Assembly: GCA_023488645.1 (NCBI GenBank)
Contig: JAMDDL010000061.1
Coordinates: 1-7,250, forward strand
Length of the DNA: 7,250 bases
Source of the DNA: Actinomycetota bacterium
GTDB lineage: Bacteria > Actinomycetota > Humimicrobiia > Humimicrobiales > Humimicrobiaceae
Direction of reading: 5' to 3'
Made by a program: the position numbers and the translations under genes. The notes beneath the pieces are model-generated. The model was not told the origin of the DNA. It saw only the letters and a list, made by a program, of their open reading frames with translations, and searched no databases. Positions 1 to 5,975 of the stretch are shown here, in pieces; within the stretch, counting starts at the first letter, position 1; each line of letters starts with the position of its first letter.

Positions 1-998
1 AGAATTTTTTGATTTTTAAATTTCTCAATTATTATTTCTATTAACTGCTCTGACAGGACTTCATATTTACTATAAGTATCTTCACCTACTTGGTCTAATA
101 ATCTTTTGGGGATCTTTTCAACTCCATTAAGACCTCCTGTTAAAGCTCCATTAAGATTGGATATCGTATCAGCATCTCTACCTATATTTGCACCCCATAC
201 AATGGACTTATCCACATCTCCTCTAGATAAAACAAATATGGAAATTGTAAAAATAAATAATTCAACCGGGTCTATAGGATGCCAATTAGTTTGAAAATTA
301 TCATATAGAACTTTTCTCGCCTTATAAAAATCATCATATCTAGATGAGATATCTATAGCTTTTTCAATCTGCTCATACAGATTCACCTCCTTTAAATAAC
401 CATAAGTTCTAAATATTTTTTTTGGAGTTTTTTTAAGAATAATTTCTAAAATAGAATCAAAAGTTGCATCAAATCTCATAGTTTCTGCTATGGCTGCTGC
501 ATATACTGCGGCGATTTCTATATCTATTCCTCTTCCAAACATTTCCGTAAGTTCAATAGCATCCAAATATGCTTGATCGGAATCACAAGCATTATAAATC
601 CCAGCAGGTGCTATAGCCATAATTGCTGCTCCGGTATCCAAATTAAGCACACCAGAAACTTGAGGTGATACTCCTTGATTGATTAGATTAAATGAGTTTT
701 GACAGCAAATATATAATGGTGTAGGATCCAAATATTTTAACCAACCCTTGGAATAATCAAATGAATTTATTCTTCTTTTGTTTTCTAAATAAGTTTTAAT
801 TAATACTAATGCAACATTGCAATCATCTTCAGATTTTATACATTCTGGTTGTAAAATATTTTTTATTAAACTATTTCCATATTTTTTTTCTATTTCCACA
901 TAGTGCATATTCTCAAATGGACTACCGAATGTATTTCCTATAGCACCTCCAAGTAAACATCCTAAAATTTTACTTTTTAAATTAATCTTATGCTGCAT
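1..998 (-). CDS. ADP-ribosylglycohydrolase family protein (DraG/ARH type), C-terminus outside the window
   Basis: Reading leftward from the ATG at 998 gives 332 codons with no stop, so the end lies beyond the window. The family is usually 300-350 residues, so little is missing. Family marks seen: the N-terminal glycine-rich segment GAIGNTFGSPFE (residues 18-29, with Asn where the common GDALG form has Asp); an acidic pair SEDDCNVAL (56-64) at the place of the usual TDDT metal site; and GRDADT (273-278), the second metal-binding motif. Members hydrolyse ADP-ribosyl-protein or related N/O-glycosidic bonds with two Mg ions in an all-helical fold; the true substrate here is unknown. No signal peptide is seen, so the protein is probably cytoplasmic. 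No Shine-Dalgarno lies before 998, but no better in-frame start exists. It is divergent from a LacI-type regulator with an operator between them, suggesting a metabolic role on a sugar or nucleoside derivative rather than defence. Family assignment is firm, function is not. Confidence 0.87.
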   Translation of the reverse strand, partial: MQHKINLKSKILGCLLGGAIGNTFGSPFENMHYVEIEKKYGNSLIKNILQPECIKSEDDCNVALVLIKTYLENKRRINSFDYSKGWLKYLDPTPLYICCQNSFNLINQGVSPQVSGVLNLDTGAAIMAIAPAGIYNACDSDQAYLDAIELTEMFGRGIDIEIAAVYAAAIAETMRFDATFDSILEIILKKTPKKIFRTYGYLKEVNLYEQIEKAIDISSRYDDFYKARKVLYDNFQTNWHPIDPVELFIFTISIFVLSRGDVDKSIVWGANIGRDADTISNLNGALTGGLNGVEKIPKRLLDQVGEDTYSKYEVLSEQLIEIIIEKFKNQKI

Positions 999-1016
999 TT
1001 TAATATTATTAAAATT

Positions 1017-1040
1017 ATTATTGCTAACGATAGCAATAAT
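1017..1040. promoter_or_regulatory. Putative LacI-family operator between divergent genes
   Basis: Two 10-bp arms, ATTATTGCTA (1017-1026) and TAGCAATAAT (1031-1040), are exact inverted repeats around ACGA. Symmetry is about the central C-G step (1028/1029) with one mismatched pair near the centre, as is typical of LacI/GalR-family operators. The site lies 19-42 bases upstream of the ADP-ribosylglycohydrolase start and about 70 bases upstream of the regulator promoter. Binding would most directly block expression of the hydrolase. That the neighbouring regulator binds it is inferred from position and symmetry. Confidence 0.62.
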
Positions 1041-1107
1041 TTTCTAAAATTATTTTTATTTAGCTAATTTAAAAATGGACTTTAATATAACTATCTATTT
1101 AAAAATA

Positions 1108-1136
1108 TTGAAAAAATTTTAAATTCTACATACAAT
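1108..1136 (+). promoter_or_regulatory. Sigma-A-like promoter of the LacI-family gene
   Basis: TTGAAA at 1108-1113 and TACAAT at 1131-1136 are separated by exactly 17 bases, each box one base from consensus. Transcription would begin near 1143, giving a leader of about 33 bases. That leader contains AAAAGGT just before the ATG at 1176. The background is very AT-rich, so chance matches are possible, but spacing and placement are good. Confidence 0.55.
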
Positions 1137-1175
1137 TCAAACAGTTAAAGTAGAAAAATTTAAAAAGGTACGGTT

Positions 1176-2193
1176 ATGGAAAAAAAATTTACTTTAAAAG
1201 ATGTTGCCACAAAGGCTAAAACTAGTATTAGAACAGTATCAAGAGTAATAAATGAATCTAATTTAGTTAATAATAAAACAAGAGAAAAAGTTATAAAAGT
1301 TATAAAAGAATTAAATTATTCACCAAATATTATAGCGAGAAGTTTAAAATCTAAATCGTCTAAAACTATTGGAGTAATTATTCTTGATATATAGCCCATT
1401 CTTTTCAGCATTAATTAGGAGTATAGAATCCATAGCAACACAACATGATTATTCAGTAATAATATGTGAATCTCAATATGATGTTAAATTAGAGAACAAA
1501 CATCTTAAAACTTTGATTGATAGGATGGTTGATGGTATTATTATCAACCCTGCCTCAAGAACTTACAATAATATAAAAAATATAGCAAACCAGGGAGTAA
1601 AAATTGTGATTTTAGGGCATCCAGAATTTTTTAATATTAACATTAGTTCTGTTTATTTTGATGAGTATGAGGGCATGTTAATGGCAATTCAACACTTAGT
1701 AGATAATGGACATAAAAAAATACTTTTTGTTAGTGGAGACATAGAAAATCCATCAGAAAATTTAAGAACAAAAGGATATAAGGATGCATTGAAAAAAAAT
1801 AATATTTCATTAAAAGATGAATTAATAATTAAAACTAAAGTAAATATAGAAGGTGGATATAATATAAGTGATACAATCTTTAAATCTGATCTAGATTTTT
1901 CTGCAATCATGTGCTTTAACGATTTAGTTGCAATGGGCATCTTAAAATATTGTCATGAAAAAAGCATTATTATTCCCAATGATTATTCATTAATGGGATT
2001 TGATGATATTTTTTGTGCCTCGCTCCTTAAACCATCTCTTACTACGGTTCATCAACCAAAAAATTATTTGGGAAAAATAGTTGGAGAATTATTAATTAAT
2101 AAATTAAATGATATAAATATAAATAATCAACATATCAAAATAGCTCCAACTCTTGTTATTAGAGAATCAGTTAGAAAAATAAATCAAGTTTAA
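1176..2193 (+). pseudogene. LacI/GalR-family transcriptional regulator, broken by a frame change at about 1389-1394
   Basis: The first frame (1176-1394) encodes the N-terminal helix-turn-helix, TLKDVATKAKTSIRTVSRVI (residues 6-25), and the hinge helix ending SKTIGVIILDI, then a TAG at 1392. The next frame resumes at once with YSPFFSALIRSIES, where family members read DIxNPFFS, and continues to 2193. That part carries the periplasmic-binding-protein-like effector domain: DGIIINPAS, GHKKILFVSG, AIMCFNDLVAMG, GFDDI and LTTVHQP. Restoring the frame gives about 339 residues, normal for the family. Adding one TA to the TATATA run at 1388-1393 would restore the expected DIYSPFF, so loss of a dinucleotide by slippage is the simplest cause. 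An AAAAGGT site (1163-1169) precedes the ATG. A TTG at 1384 could start the second frame, but it has no DNA-binding domain and no evident ribosome site. A sequencing or assembly error, or rare frameshifting, cannot be excluded. The partner is probably the divergent hydrolase. Confidence 0.85.
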
Positions 2194-2309
2194 TTATCTT
2201 TTCTCTTATTTTCCCAATCTCAGAGATCTTTTAAGGATAATGTATTTATTATGTCTTGCTTTTCAAGTCCGGCTCTTTTTGCAACATCAACACCCAATCT
2301 GATTTGTCC
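2190..2309 (-). pseudogene. Unrecognised C-terminal-like coding fragment fused behind the rhaA remnant
   Basis: In a second minus-strand frame, starting about where similarity to rhamnose isomerase stops, the sequence reads GQIRLGVDVAKRAGLEKQDI and then INTLSLKDL to a TGA at 2222-2220. Past the TGA it continues DWENKRKDN to a TAA at 2192-2190, which overlaps the regulator's stop codon. A TGG-to-TGA change would explain the internal stop. The composition looks protein-like, an amphipathic helix followed by a charged tail, and resembles the end of a metabolic enzyme. I cannot name the family. It does not resemble the C-terminus of RhaA as I know it. It could be the tail of a neighbouring gene joined to rhaA by a deletion. 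Confidence 0.35.
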
Positions 2310-2515
2310 ATATTATAATAATTTCCTGTAGTAAGTATTTCTCCACCAGATATAGCTTTTGGTGATTTTTCAAAACCTCCTATATCGTCTGCCTGCCAGC
2401 AGTGAATTGACATACTAATTTCTTTTAAAATATTAATAACAATATCGGTATTTACGCCTAACTCTAAATATTGCTCTTTGGCTTCAGAATATTTTTTATC
2501 CATACTGGAAACCAT
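2249..2515 (-). pseudogene. rhaA: L-rhamnose isomerase, N-terminal remnant
   Basis: The 88-codon frame begins at the ATG at 2515, nine bases after AAGGAGA (2531-2525), so the original start signals are intact. Residues 9-66 follow the start of RhaA closely: YSEAKEQYLELGV, then SMSIHCWQADDIGGFE (34-49), then SGGEILTTGNY (56-66). Known RhaA proteins have HCWQGDDVxGFE and GGIQATGNYPGKAR at these places. The family is about 410-420 residues, so only the first sixth is left. The metal-binding and catalytic parts of the TIM barrel are missing, so the product cannot isomerise L-rhamnose to L-rhamnulose. After TTGNY the match ends and the frame adds about 22 unrelated residues to a TAA. The adjacent frame carries a different coding-like tail, so the junction near 2310-2320 looks like an internal deletion. 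It implies that a rhamnose pathway once stood here. Confidence 0.8.
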
Positions 2516-2562
2516 TTCAATGATTCTCCTTCATCTCTCTTTTTAAATTAAAAACATTTAAA

Positions 2563-2598
2563 AAATTGTAAAATTGTAAACTTAAATTGTTAACAATT
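2563..2598. promoter_or_regulatory. Palindrome and tandem half-sites upstream of the rhaA remnant
   Basis: AATTGTTAACAATT at 2585-2598 is a perfect 14-bp palindrome. It is preceded by two direct copies of AAATTGTAAA-like sequence (about 2563-2580), sharing the AATTGT half-site. The cluster lies 50-85 bases upstream of the rhaA start, where an activator or repressor of that gene would bind. It lacks the central CG of LacI-type sites. In such AT-rich DNA a chance origin is possible. Confidence 0.35.
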
Positions 2599-2612
2599 CT
2601 CATAATATTGTA

Positions 2613-2661
2613 AAGCCAATTCATCATTTATAAAACAGGGGGGGTTTTAAAAATGCGGCTT
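2613..2661. repeat. Nested inverted repeat with a G-rich loop
   Basis: The arms ATTTATAAAAC (2626-2636) and GTTTTAAAAAT (2644-2654) pair with one mismatch around a loop of A and six G. They are part of a seven-G run at 2638-2644. Outside them, AAGCC (2613-2617) and GGCTT (2657-2661) pair as well. No T run follows on either strand, so it is not an ordinary intrinsic terminator. It lies in the gap between the rhaA remnant and the thiamine leader, and its role is unknown. Confidence 0.4.
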
Positions 2662-2731
2662 AACATATAATAAAATATAAGATGGTTAAGAAAATACTGG
2701 ACGAAGAATTGATGGGAAAAATTCAGCAATT

Positions 2732-2760
2732 TTGAACATTTTTCAGTAATATGATAATAT
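2732..2760 (+). promoter_or_regulatory. Candidate promoter of the thiamine operon
   Basis: TTGAAC (2732-2737) and TAATAT (2755-2760) are spaced by 17 bases and would start transcription near 2767, about 40 bases before the riboswitch. A rival pair, TTGCTT (2766-2771) and TATGCA (2789-2794), also has 17-base spacing and would start just before the aptamer. Both are imperfect, and I cannot choose firmly between them. Confidence 0.35.
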
Positions 2761-2807
2761 ACAAATTGCTTAATTTTTTTGTAGATTTTATGCAAATTTG
2801 ACAATTT

Positions 2808-2900
2808 TAGCTGGGGGTGCCATTTACATTTTTGGCTGAGAGGCTTATATAAGCCGACCCTTTGAACCTGACCTGGGTAATACTAGCGTAGGAAAGCAGA
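2808..2900 (+). promoter_or_regulatory. TPP riboswitch (THI element)
   Basis: The conserved core is unmistakable: GGGGGTGCC (2813-2821), GGCTGAGA (2834-2841), ACCC (2857-2860), ACCTG within 2866-2875, GGGTAAT (2875-2881) and GCGTAGGAA (2886-2894). Helices that can be drawn are P1 GCT/AGC (2810-2812 with 2895-2897), P2 GGGT/ACCC, and P3 GCC/GGC (2819-2821 with 2834-2836). P4/P5 lie around CCTG...GTAGG. An optional extra hairpin, GGCTTATATAAGCC (2842-2855), is also present. The RNA binds thiamine pyrophosphate. A terminator follows 25 bases later and thiM begins at 3030, so control is by premature termination when TPP is plentiful. Confidence 0.95.
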
Positions 2901-2924
2901 TATTAAAATTTAAAAAATATTTGT

Positions 2925-2961
2925 AAAAAACTATCGGCATTACATGGTCGGTAGTTTTTTT
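2925..2961 (+). terminator. Rho-independent terminator acting as riboswitch expression platform
   Basis: ACTATCGGC (2930-2938) pairs with GTCGGTAGT (2947-2955) over nine base pairs, including two G-U pairs, around an eight-base loop. The stem can be extended by A-T pairs (2925-2929 with 2956-2960) and is followed by a run of seven T. It sits between the TPP aptamer and thiM, so it should stop transcription of the thi operon when TPP is bound. The loop-side strand TCGGC (2934-2938) is complementary to GCCGA (2853-2857) inside the aptamer, a possible but short antiterminator pairing. Confidence 0.88.
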
Positions 2962-3029
2962 ATTTTTAAATTTAAATTGGATTTAAGTTATAGCAATTAT
3001 TAAACATTTATAAGAAAGTAAGGGAGAAT

Positions 3030-3824
3030 ATGTATATTTCTGATTGTCTTGAAAAAATCAGACAGAAAAAACCGCTGATACATCATATAACAAACTGGGT
3101 AACCATATATGATTGCGCCAACATTACCAGAGCTATAGGAGCTTTACCTGTTATGGCACATGCTAAAGAGGAAGTAGAACAAATGGCTTCAATTGCTGAT
3201 GCTCTTGTTTTAAATATAGGAACTTTAACCACTGATTTGATAGAATCAATGATTCTGGCATCAGTATCTGCAAATAAAAAAGGTATTCCGGTAATTTTAG
3301 ATGCAGTTGGTGCAGGCGCAACAGATTTCAGAACACAAAAAACAAAAGAAATCTTAAAACAGGTTAAAATTTCAGTGCTTAAGGGAAATTCGTCTGAGAT
3401 TGGAACAATTGCAGGAGTTGAGGCAGAAACCAGAGGAGTTGAGGCGATATCGGTAAAGGGAAATTTAACAGGAATAGCAAAACATCTTGCAATTATGGAA
3501 GACATTACCGTGGTCATTACTGGGAAAGAGGACATTATTTCTAATGGAACAGAGACTTACATTTGTAAAAACGGCCATAATATGCTGGGAAAATTTGTAG
3601 GAACTGGCTGTATGTCTGCTTCGCTAATTGGAGTTTTTTGCGCTGTAGAAAAAGATTATGCATTTGCTTCTGCTGCTGCCTTGTCCTGTTTTGGTATAGC
3701 AGGCGAGCTTGCTGCAGAAAATGCCAAAGGGCCCGGCACATATAAAATCAGCTTCTTTGATGAAATATTTAATCTTAATTCGACATCAATAGACAAACTG
3801 AAAAAAATAGAAAAAATAATTTAA
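3030..3824 (+). CDS. thiM: Hydroxyethylthiazole kinase
   Basis: ThiM phosphorylates 4-methyl-5-(2-hydroxyethyl)thiazole with ATP to give the thiazole phosphate used by ThiE. It is a cytoplasmic salvage enzyme of the ribokinase-like fold. The 264 residues match the family length. Motifs seen: PLIHHITNWVT (15-25) and PVMAHA (40-45) of the substrate site; LNIGT (61-65); DAVGAG (91-96); KGN (118-120); and the anion hole GTGCMSAS (191-198). Cys194 corresponds to the conserved cysteine of the Bacillus enzyme. The ATG is preceded by AAGGGAGA (3020-3027), close to the start, and no upstream in-frame start is better. It is the first gene after the TPP riboswitch and terminator and is followed by thiE after an 81-base AT-rich gap. 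All key motifs are intact. Confidence 0.96.
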   Translation: MYISDCLEKIRQKKPLIHHITNWVTIYDCANITRAIGALPVMAHAKEEVEQMASIADALVLNIGTLTTDLIESMILASVSANKKGIPVILDAVGAGATDFRTQKTKEILKQVKISVLKGNSSEIGTIAGVEAETRGVEAISVKGNLTGIAKHLAIMEDITVVITGKEDIISNGTETYICKNGHNMLGKFVGTGCMSASLIGVFCAVEKDYAFASAAALSCFGIAGELAAENAKGPGTYKISFFDEIFNLNSTSIDKLKKIEKII

Positions 3825-3905
3825 AAATATAAAGAACAAAATTTAAAAATAAATAAAATTAGAAAATTTTTTATATTAAAAAAACTATATATAGATAAAA
3901 CCAGA

Positions 3906-4568
3906 ATGAAAACTGCAAAATACAAAAAAGATTTATTAAAGGTTATAGATTTGTATTTTATTACTGATTCCAGTTTGTCCATAAAAGGAGTCATGGTAGA
4001 TGTTAAATGTGCTATTAAGGCCGGGGTTAAAATAATCCAGTACAGAGAAAAGGAGAAATCTACACGCCAGATGCTGCAGGAAGCAAATAAAATAAAAACC
4101 ATGTGCAGGAAAAATAATGTTTTATTTATAGTAAATGATGAAATTGATATTGCATTGGCGGCTGGTGCTGATGGAGTGCATCTTGGAAATGATGACATGC
4201 CTTACGAAATTGCAAGAAAATTACTGGGAAAAGATAAAATTATCGGTTTAACTGTGCATAATCTGGAAGAAGCAATGCAAGCACAGGAAGCAGGTGCGGA
4301 TTATATTGGAGTAAGTCCTGTTTTTGAAACCAAAACCAAACCGGATGCTGGAATACCTGGGGGACTTAATCTTATTATGGAAATAAAAAGCAATATAAAA
4401 ATCCCATTTGTAGCAATTGGAGGGATAAATGAAAATAACATAAAAAGTGTACTTGCTGCAGGTGCAAAATCAGCAGCTATTATATCAGCAATAGTCACCA
4501 AATCAGACGTTGAAAGAGAGTGCAGAAAATTCAGAGACATTATTTTGACATACCATGATGAGATATAA
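3906..4568 (+). CDS. thiE: Thiamine-phosphate synthase
   Basis: ThiE condenses HMP pyrophosphate with thiazole phosphate to thiamine monophosphate, releasing pyrophosphate, in a TIM-barrel enzyme. The 220 residues are the usual length for a single-domain ThiE. Visible motifs: QYREK (45-49, pyrophosphate contacts); ND (77-78) and GADGVHLGNDD (87-97), with the Mg-binding Asp78 and Asp97 19 residues apart as in Bacillus; IGLTVH (113-118, Thr where Ser is common); YIGVSPVFETKTK (133-145); and AIGGI (170-174). The ATG at 3906 is chosen because strand one (DLYFITD, 15-21) follows at the normal distance. No Shine-Dalgarno precedes it, unlike the other thi genes, so translation may be weak or coupled in another way. 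An AAAAGGAG before Met30 is only two bases from that codon, and a start there would lose the first strand. Confidence 0.96.
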   Translation: MKTAKYKKDLLKVIDLYFITDSSLSIKGVMVDVKCAIKAGVKIIQYREKEKSTRQMLQEANKIKTMCRKNNVLFIVNDEIDIALAAGADGVHLGNDDMPYEIARKLLGKDKIIGLTVHNLEEAMQAQEAGADYIGVSPVFETKTKPDAGIPGGLNLIMEIKSNIKIPFVAIGGINENNIKSVLAAGAKSAAIISAIVTKSDVERECRKFRDIILTYHDEI

Positions 4569-4634
4569 ATAACTTACTAAACTAATGATATTTATAAAAT
4601 AATAAAAATTACCATAAAAGGAGATTGATTATAA

Positions 4635-5930
4635 ATGACACAAATAGATGAAGCAAAAGCAGGAAATATTACAAATGAAATGAAAGTAACAGCCAATCAG
4701 GAAGGCCTTGGTCCCGAAAATATAAGAGAGCACCTTGCTGATGGAAGCATTGTTATTCCATATAATAGAAAACATAAGTCTCTTAACAAGTTATCAGCAA
4801 TAGGAAAAGGTCTTAGAACCAAAGTCAATGCTAATATTGGAACATCTCCAGAACATGCAGTTTTAAAAGAAGAACTGGAAAAATTAAAAACAGCAATGGA
4901 TGCAAAAGCAGATACAATTATGGACTTAAGTACTGGTGGTAATATAGACAGGATAAGAAGAGCTATCCTGGAAAACTCCCTTATCCCTGTAGGTACCGTT
5001 CCCATTTACCAGGCTGCCATAGAAGCCTCCAGCAGAAAAGGTATTGTCAGCATGGATGAGGAGGAAATTTTTGAAGTAATTGAAAAACAGGCTGAGGATG
5101 GAGTAGATTTCATGACCATTCACTGCGGAGTAACTATGCAATCCATCGAAAGATTAAAAAATCAGGGAAGGATTTTGGATATTGTCAGCAGAGGAGGAGC
5201 TTTCCTTACAACCTGGATGCTGCACAACAATAAAGAAAATCCGCTTTTTGAAAATTATGACAGACTTTTAAAAATAGCCAAAAAATATGATGTTACCTTA
5301 AGTCTTGGAGATGGTTTAAGGCCAGGATGTATTGCTGATGCCACAGACAGAAGTCAGATACAGGAAACTATAATACTCGGTGAACTTGCACAAAAAGCAC
5401 TAAAAGAAGGAGTGCAGGTAATAATAGAAGGGCCGGGTCATATGCCAATTAATCAGATAGAGGCAAACATACTTCTTGAAAAAAAGATTTGCAACAATGC
5501 CCCGTTTTATGTTTTAGGTCCACTGGTTACTGATATAGCTCCAGGATATGATCATATTGCTGCAGCTATAGGTGGAACTATTGCCGCATATTGCGGTGCT
5601 GATTTCCTGTGTTATCTTACACCATCTGAGCATTTAAGACTGCCTACAGTAGAGGACGTAAGAGAAGGAATAATAATTACCAGAATTGCAGCTCATGCAG
5701 CAGATATATCCAAGGGGATTAAAGAAGCAATTAATCAGGATATAGAAATGGCAAGAGCAAGAAAAAATCTTAACTGGGAAAGACAGATAAACCTGGCTAT
5801 TGACCCTGCAAAGGCTAAAAGAATGAGAGAGGAAAGTAAAATAACAAGCAATAAGTGCACTATGTGCGGAAAGTATTGTGCCATTGATGTTTTAAAAAAA
5901 TATTTAAATACTGATAAAATAAGCTGTTAA
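4635..5930 (+). CDS. thiC: Phosphomethylpyrimidine synthase (radical SAM, HMP-P synthase)
   Basis: ThiC rearranges aminoimidazole ribotide (AIR) to HMP phosphate using a [4Fe-4S] cluster and S-adenosylmethionine; it is cytoplasmic and oxygen-sensitive. The 431 residues are the short form lacking the N-terminal extension of proteobacterial ThiC. Motifs: KVNANIGTS (63-71), MDLSTGGNI (96-104), VGTVPIYQA (119-127), TIHCGV (161-166), SRGG (185-188), SLGDGLRPG (223-231), EGPGHMP (265-271), LGPLVTDIAPGYDHI (294-308) and TPSEHLRLP (329-337). The cluster cysteines near the C-terminus are Cys408, Cys411 and Cys415, spaced CX2CX3C, not the CX2CX4C best known from Caulobacter and E. coli. This may be normal for short anaerobe forms. 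The start follows AAAAGGAGA (4616-4624) by ten bases. It is third in the thi operon, 66 bases after thiE and 45 before thiL. Confidence 0.97.
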   Translation: MTQIDEAKAGNITNEMKVTANQEGLGPENIREHLADGSIVIPYNRKHKSLNKLSAIGKGLRTKVNANIGTSPEHAVLKEELEKLKTAMDAKADTIMDLSTGGNIDRIRRAILENSLIPVGTVPIYQAAIEASSRKGIVSMDEEEIFEVIEKQAEDGVDFMTIHCGVTMQSIERLKNQGRILDIVSRGGAFLTTWMLHNNKENPLFENYDRLLKIAKKYDVTLSLGDGLRPGCIADATDRSQIQETIILGELAQKALKEGVQVIIEGPGHMPINQIEANILLEKKICNNAPFYVLGPLVTDIAPGYDHIAAAIGGTIAAYCGADFLCYLTPSEHLRLPTVEDVREGIIITRIAAHAADISKGIKEAINQDIEMARARKNLNWERQINLAIDPAKAKRMREESKITSNKCTMCGKYCAIDVLKKYLNTDKISC

Positions 5931-5975
5931 TTATAAAAATAAAATACTGAAAAAATTCATAAGAAAGGTGTATAA

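Noticed and set aside
374..390. AGGAGGTGAAT followed by ATG inside the hydrolase gene (minus strand)
   Set aside because: The ATG opens a seven-codon frame ending in TAG; it falls within conserved coding sequence and is coincidental.
1..2193. ADP-ribosylglycohydrolase as part of a toxin-antitoxin or NAD-based defence system
   Set aside because: No ADP-ribosyltransferase, macrodomain partner or other defence gene is present; the LacI-type partner and rhaA remnant point to metabolism.
2220..2222. In-frame TGA in the unidentified tail as a sign that TGA encodes Trp
   Set aside because: The intact genes use TGG for Trp and none needs TGA to be read through; a point mutation in a pseudogene is simpler.
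2682..2735. 17-codon frame MVKKILDEELMGKIQQF before the riboswitch
   Set aside because: It has no ribosome binding site, is very short, and overlaps the candidate -35 box; probably chance.
2798..2803. Perfect TTGACA just upstream of the TPP aptamer
   Set aside because: No -10 box at 16-18 bases, and a start there would cut through the aptamer.
3083..3535. 150-codon antisense frame within thiM, and similar frames inside thiE, thiC and thiL
   Set aside because: They are shadows of well-supported genes and lack family motifs or ribosome binding sites.
3983..3995. AAAAGGAG before Met30 of thiE as an alternative start
   Set aside because: The spacer is only two bases and the shorter protein would lose the first barrel strand.
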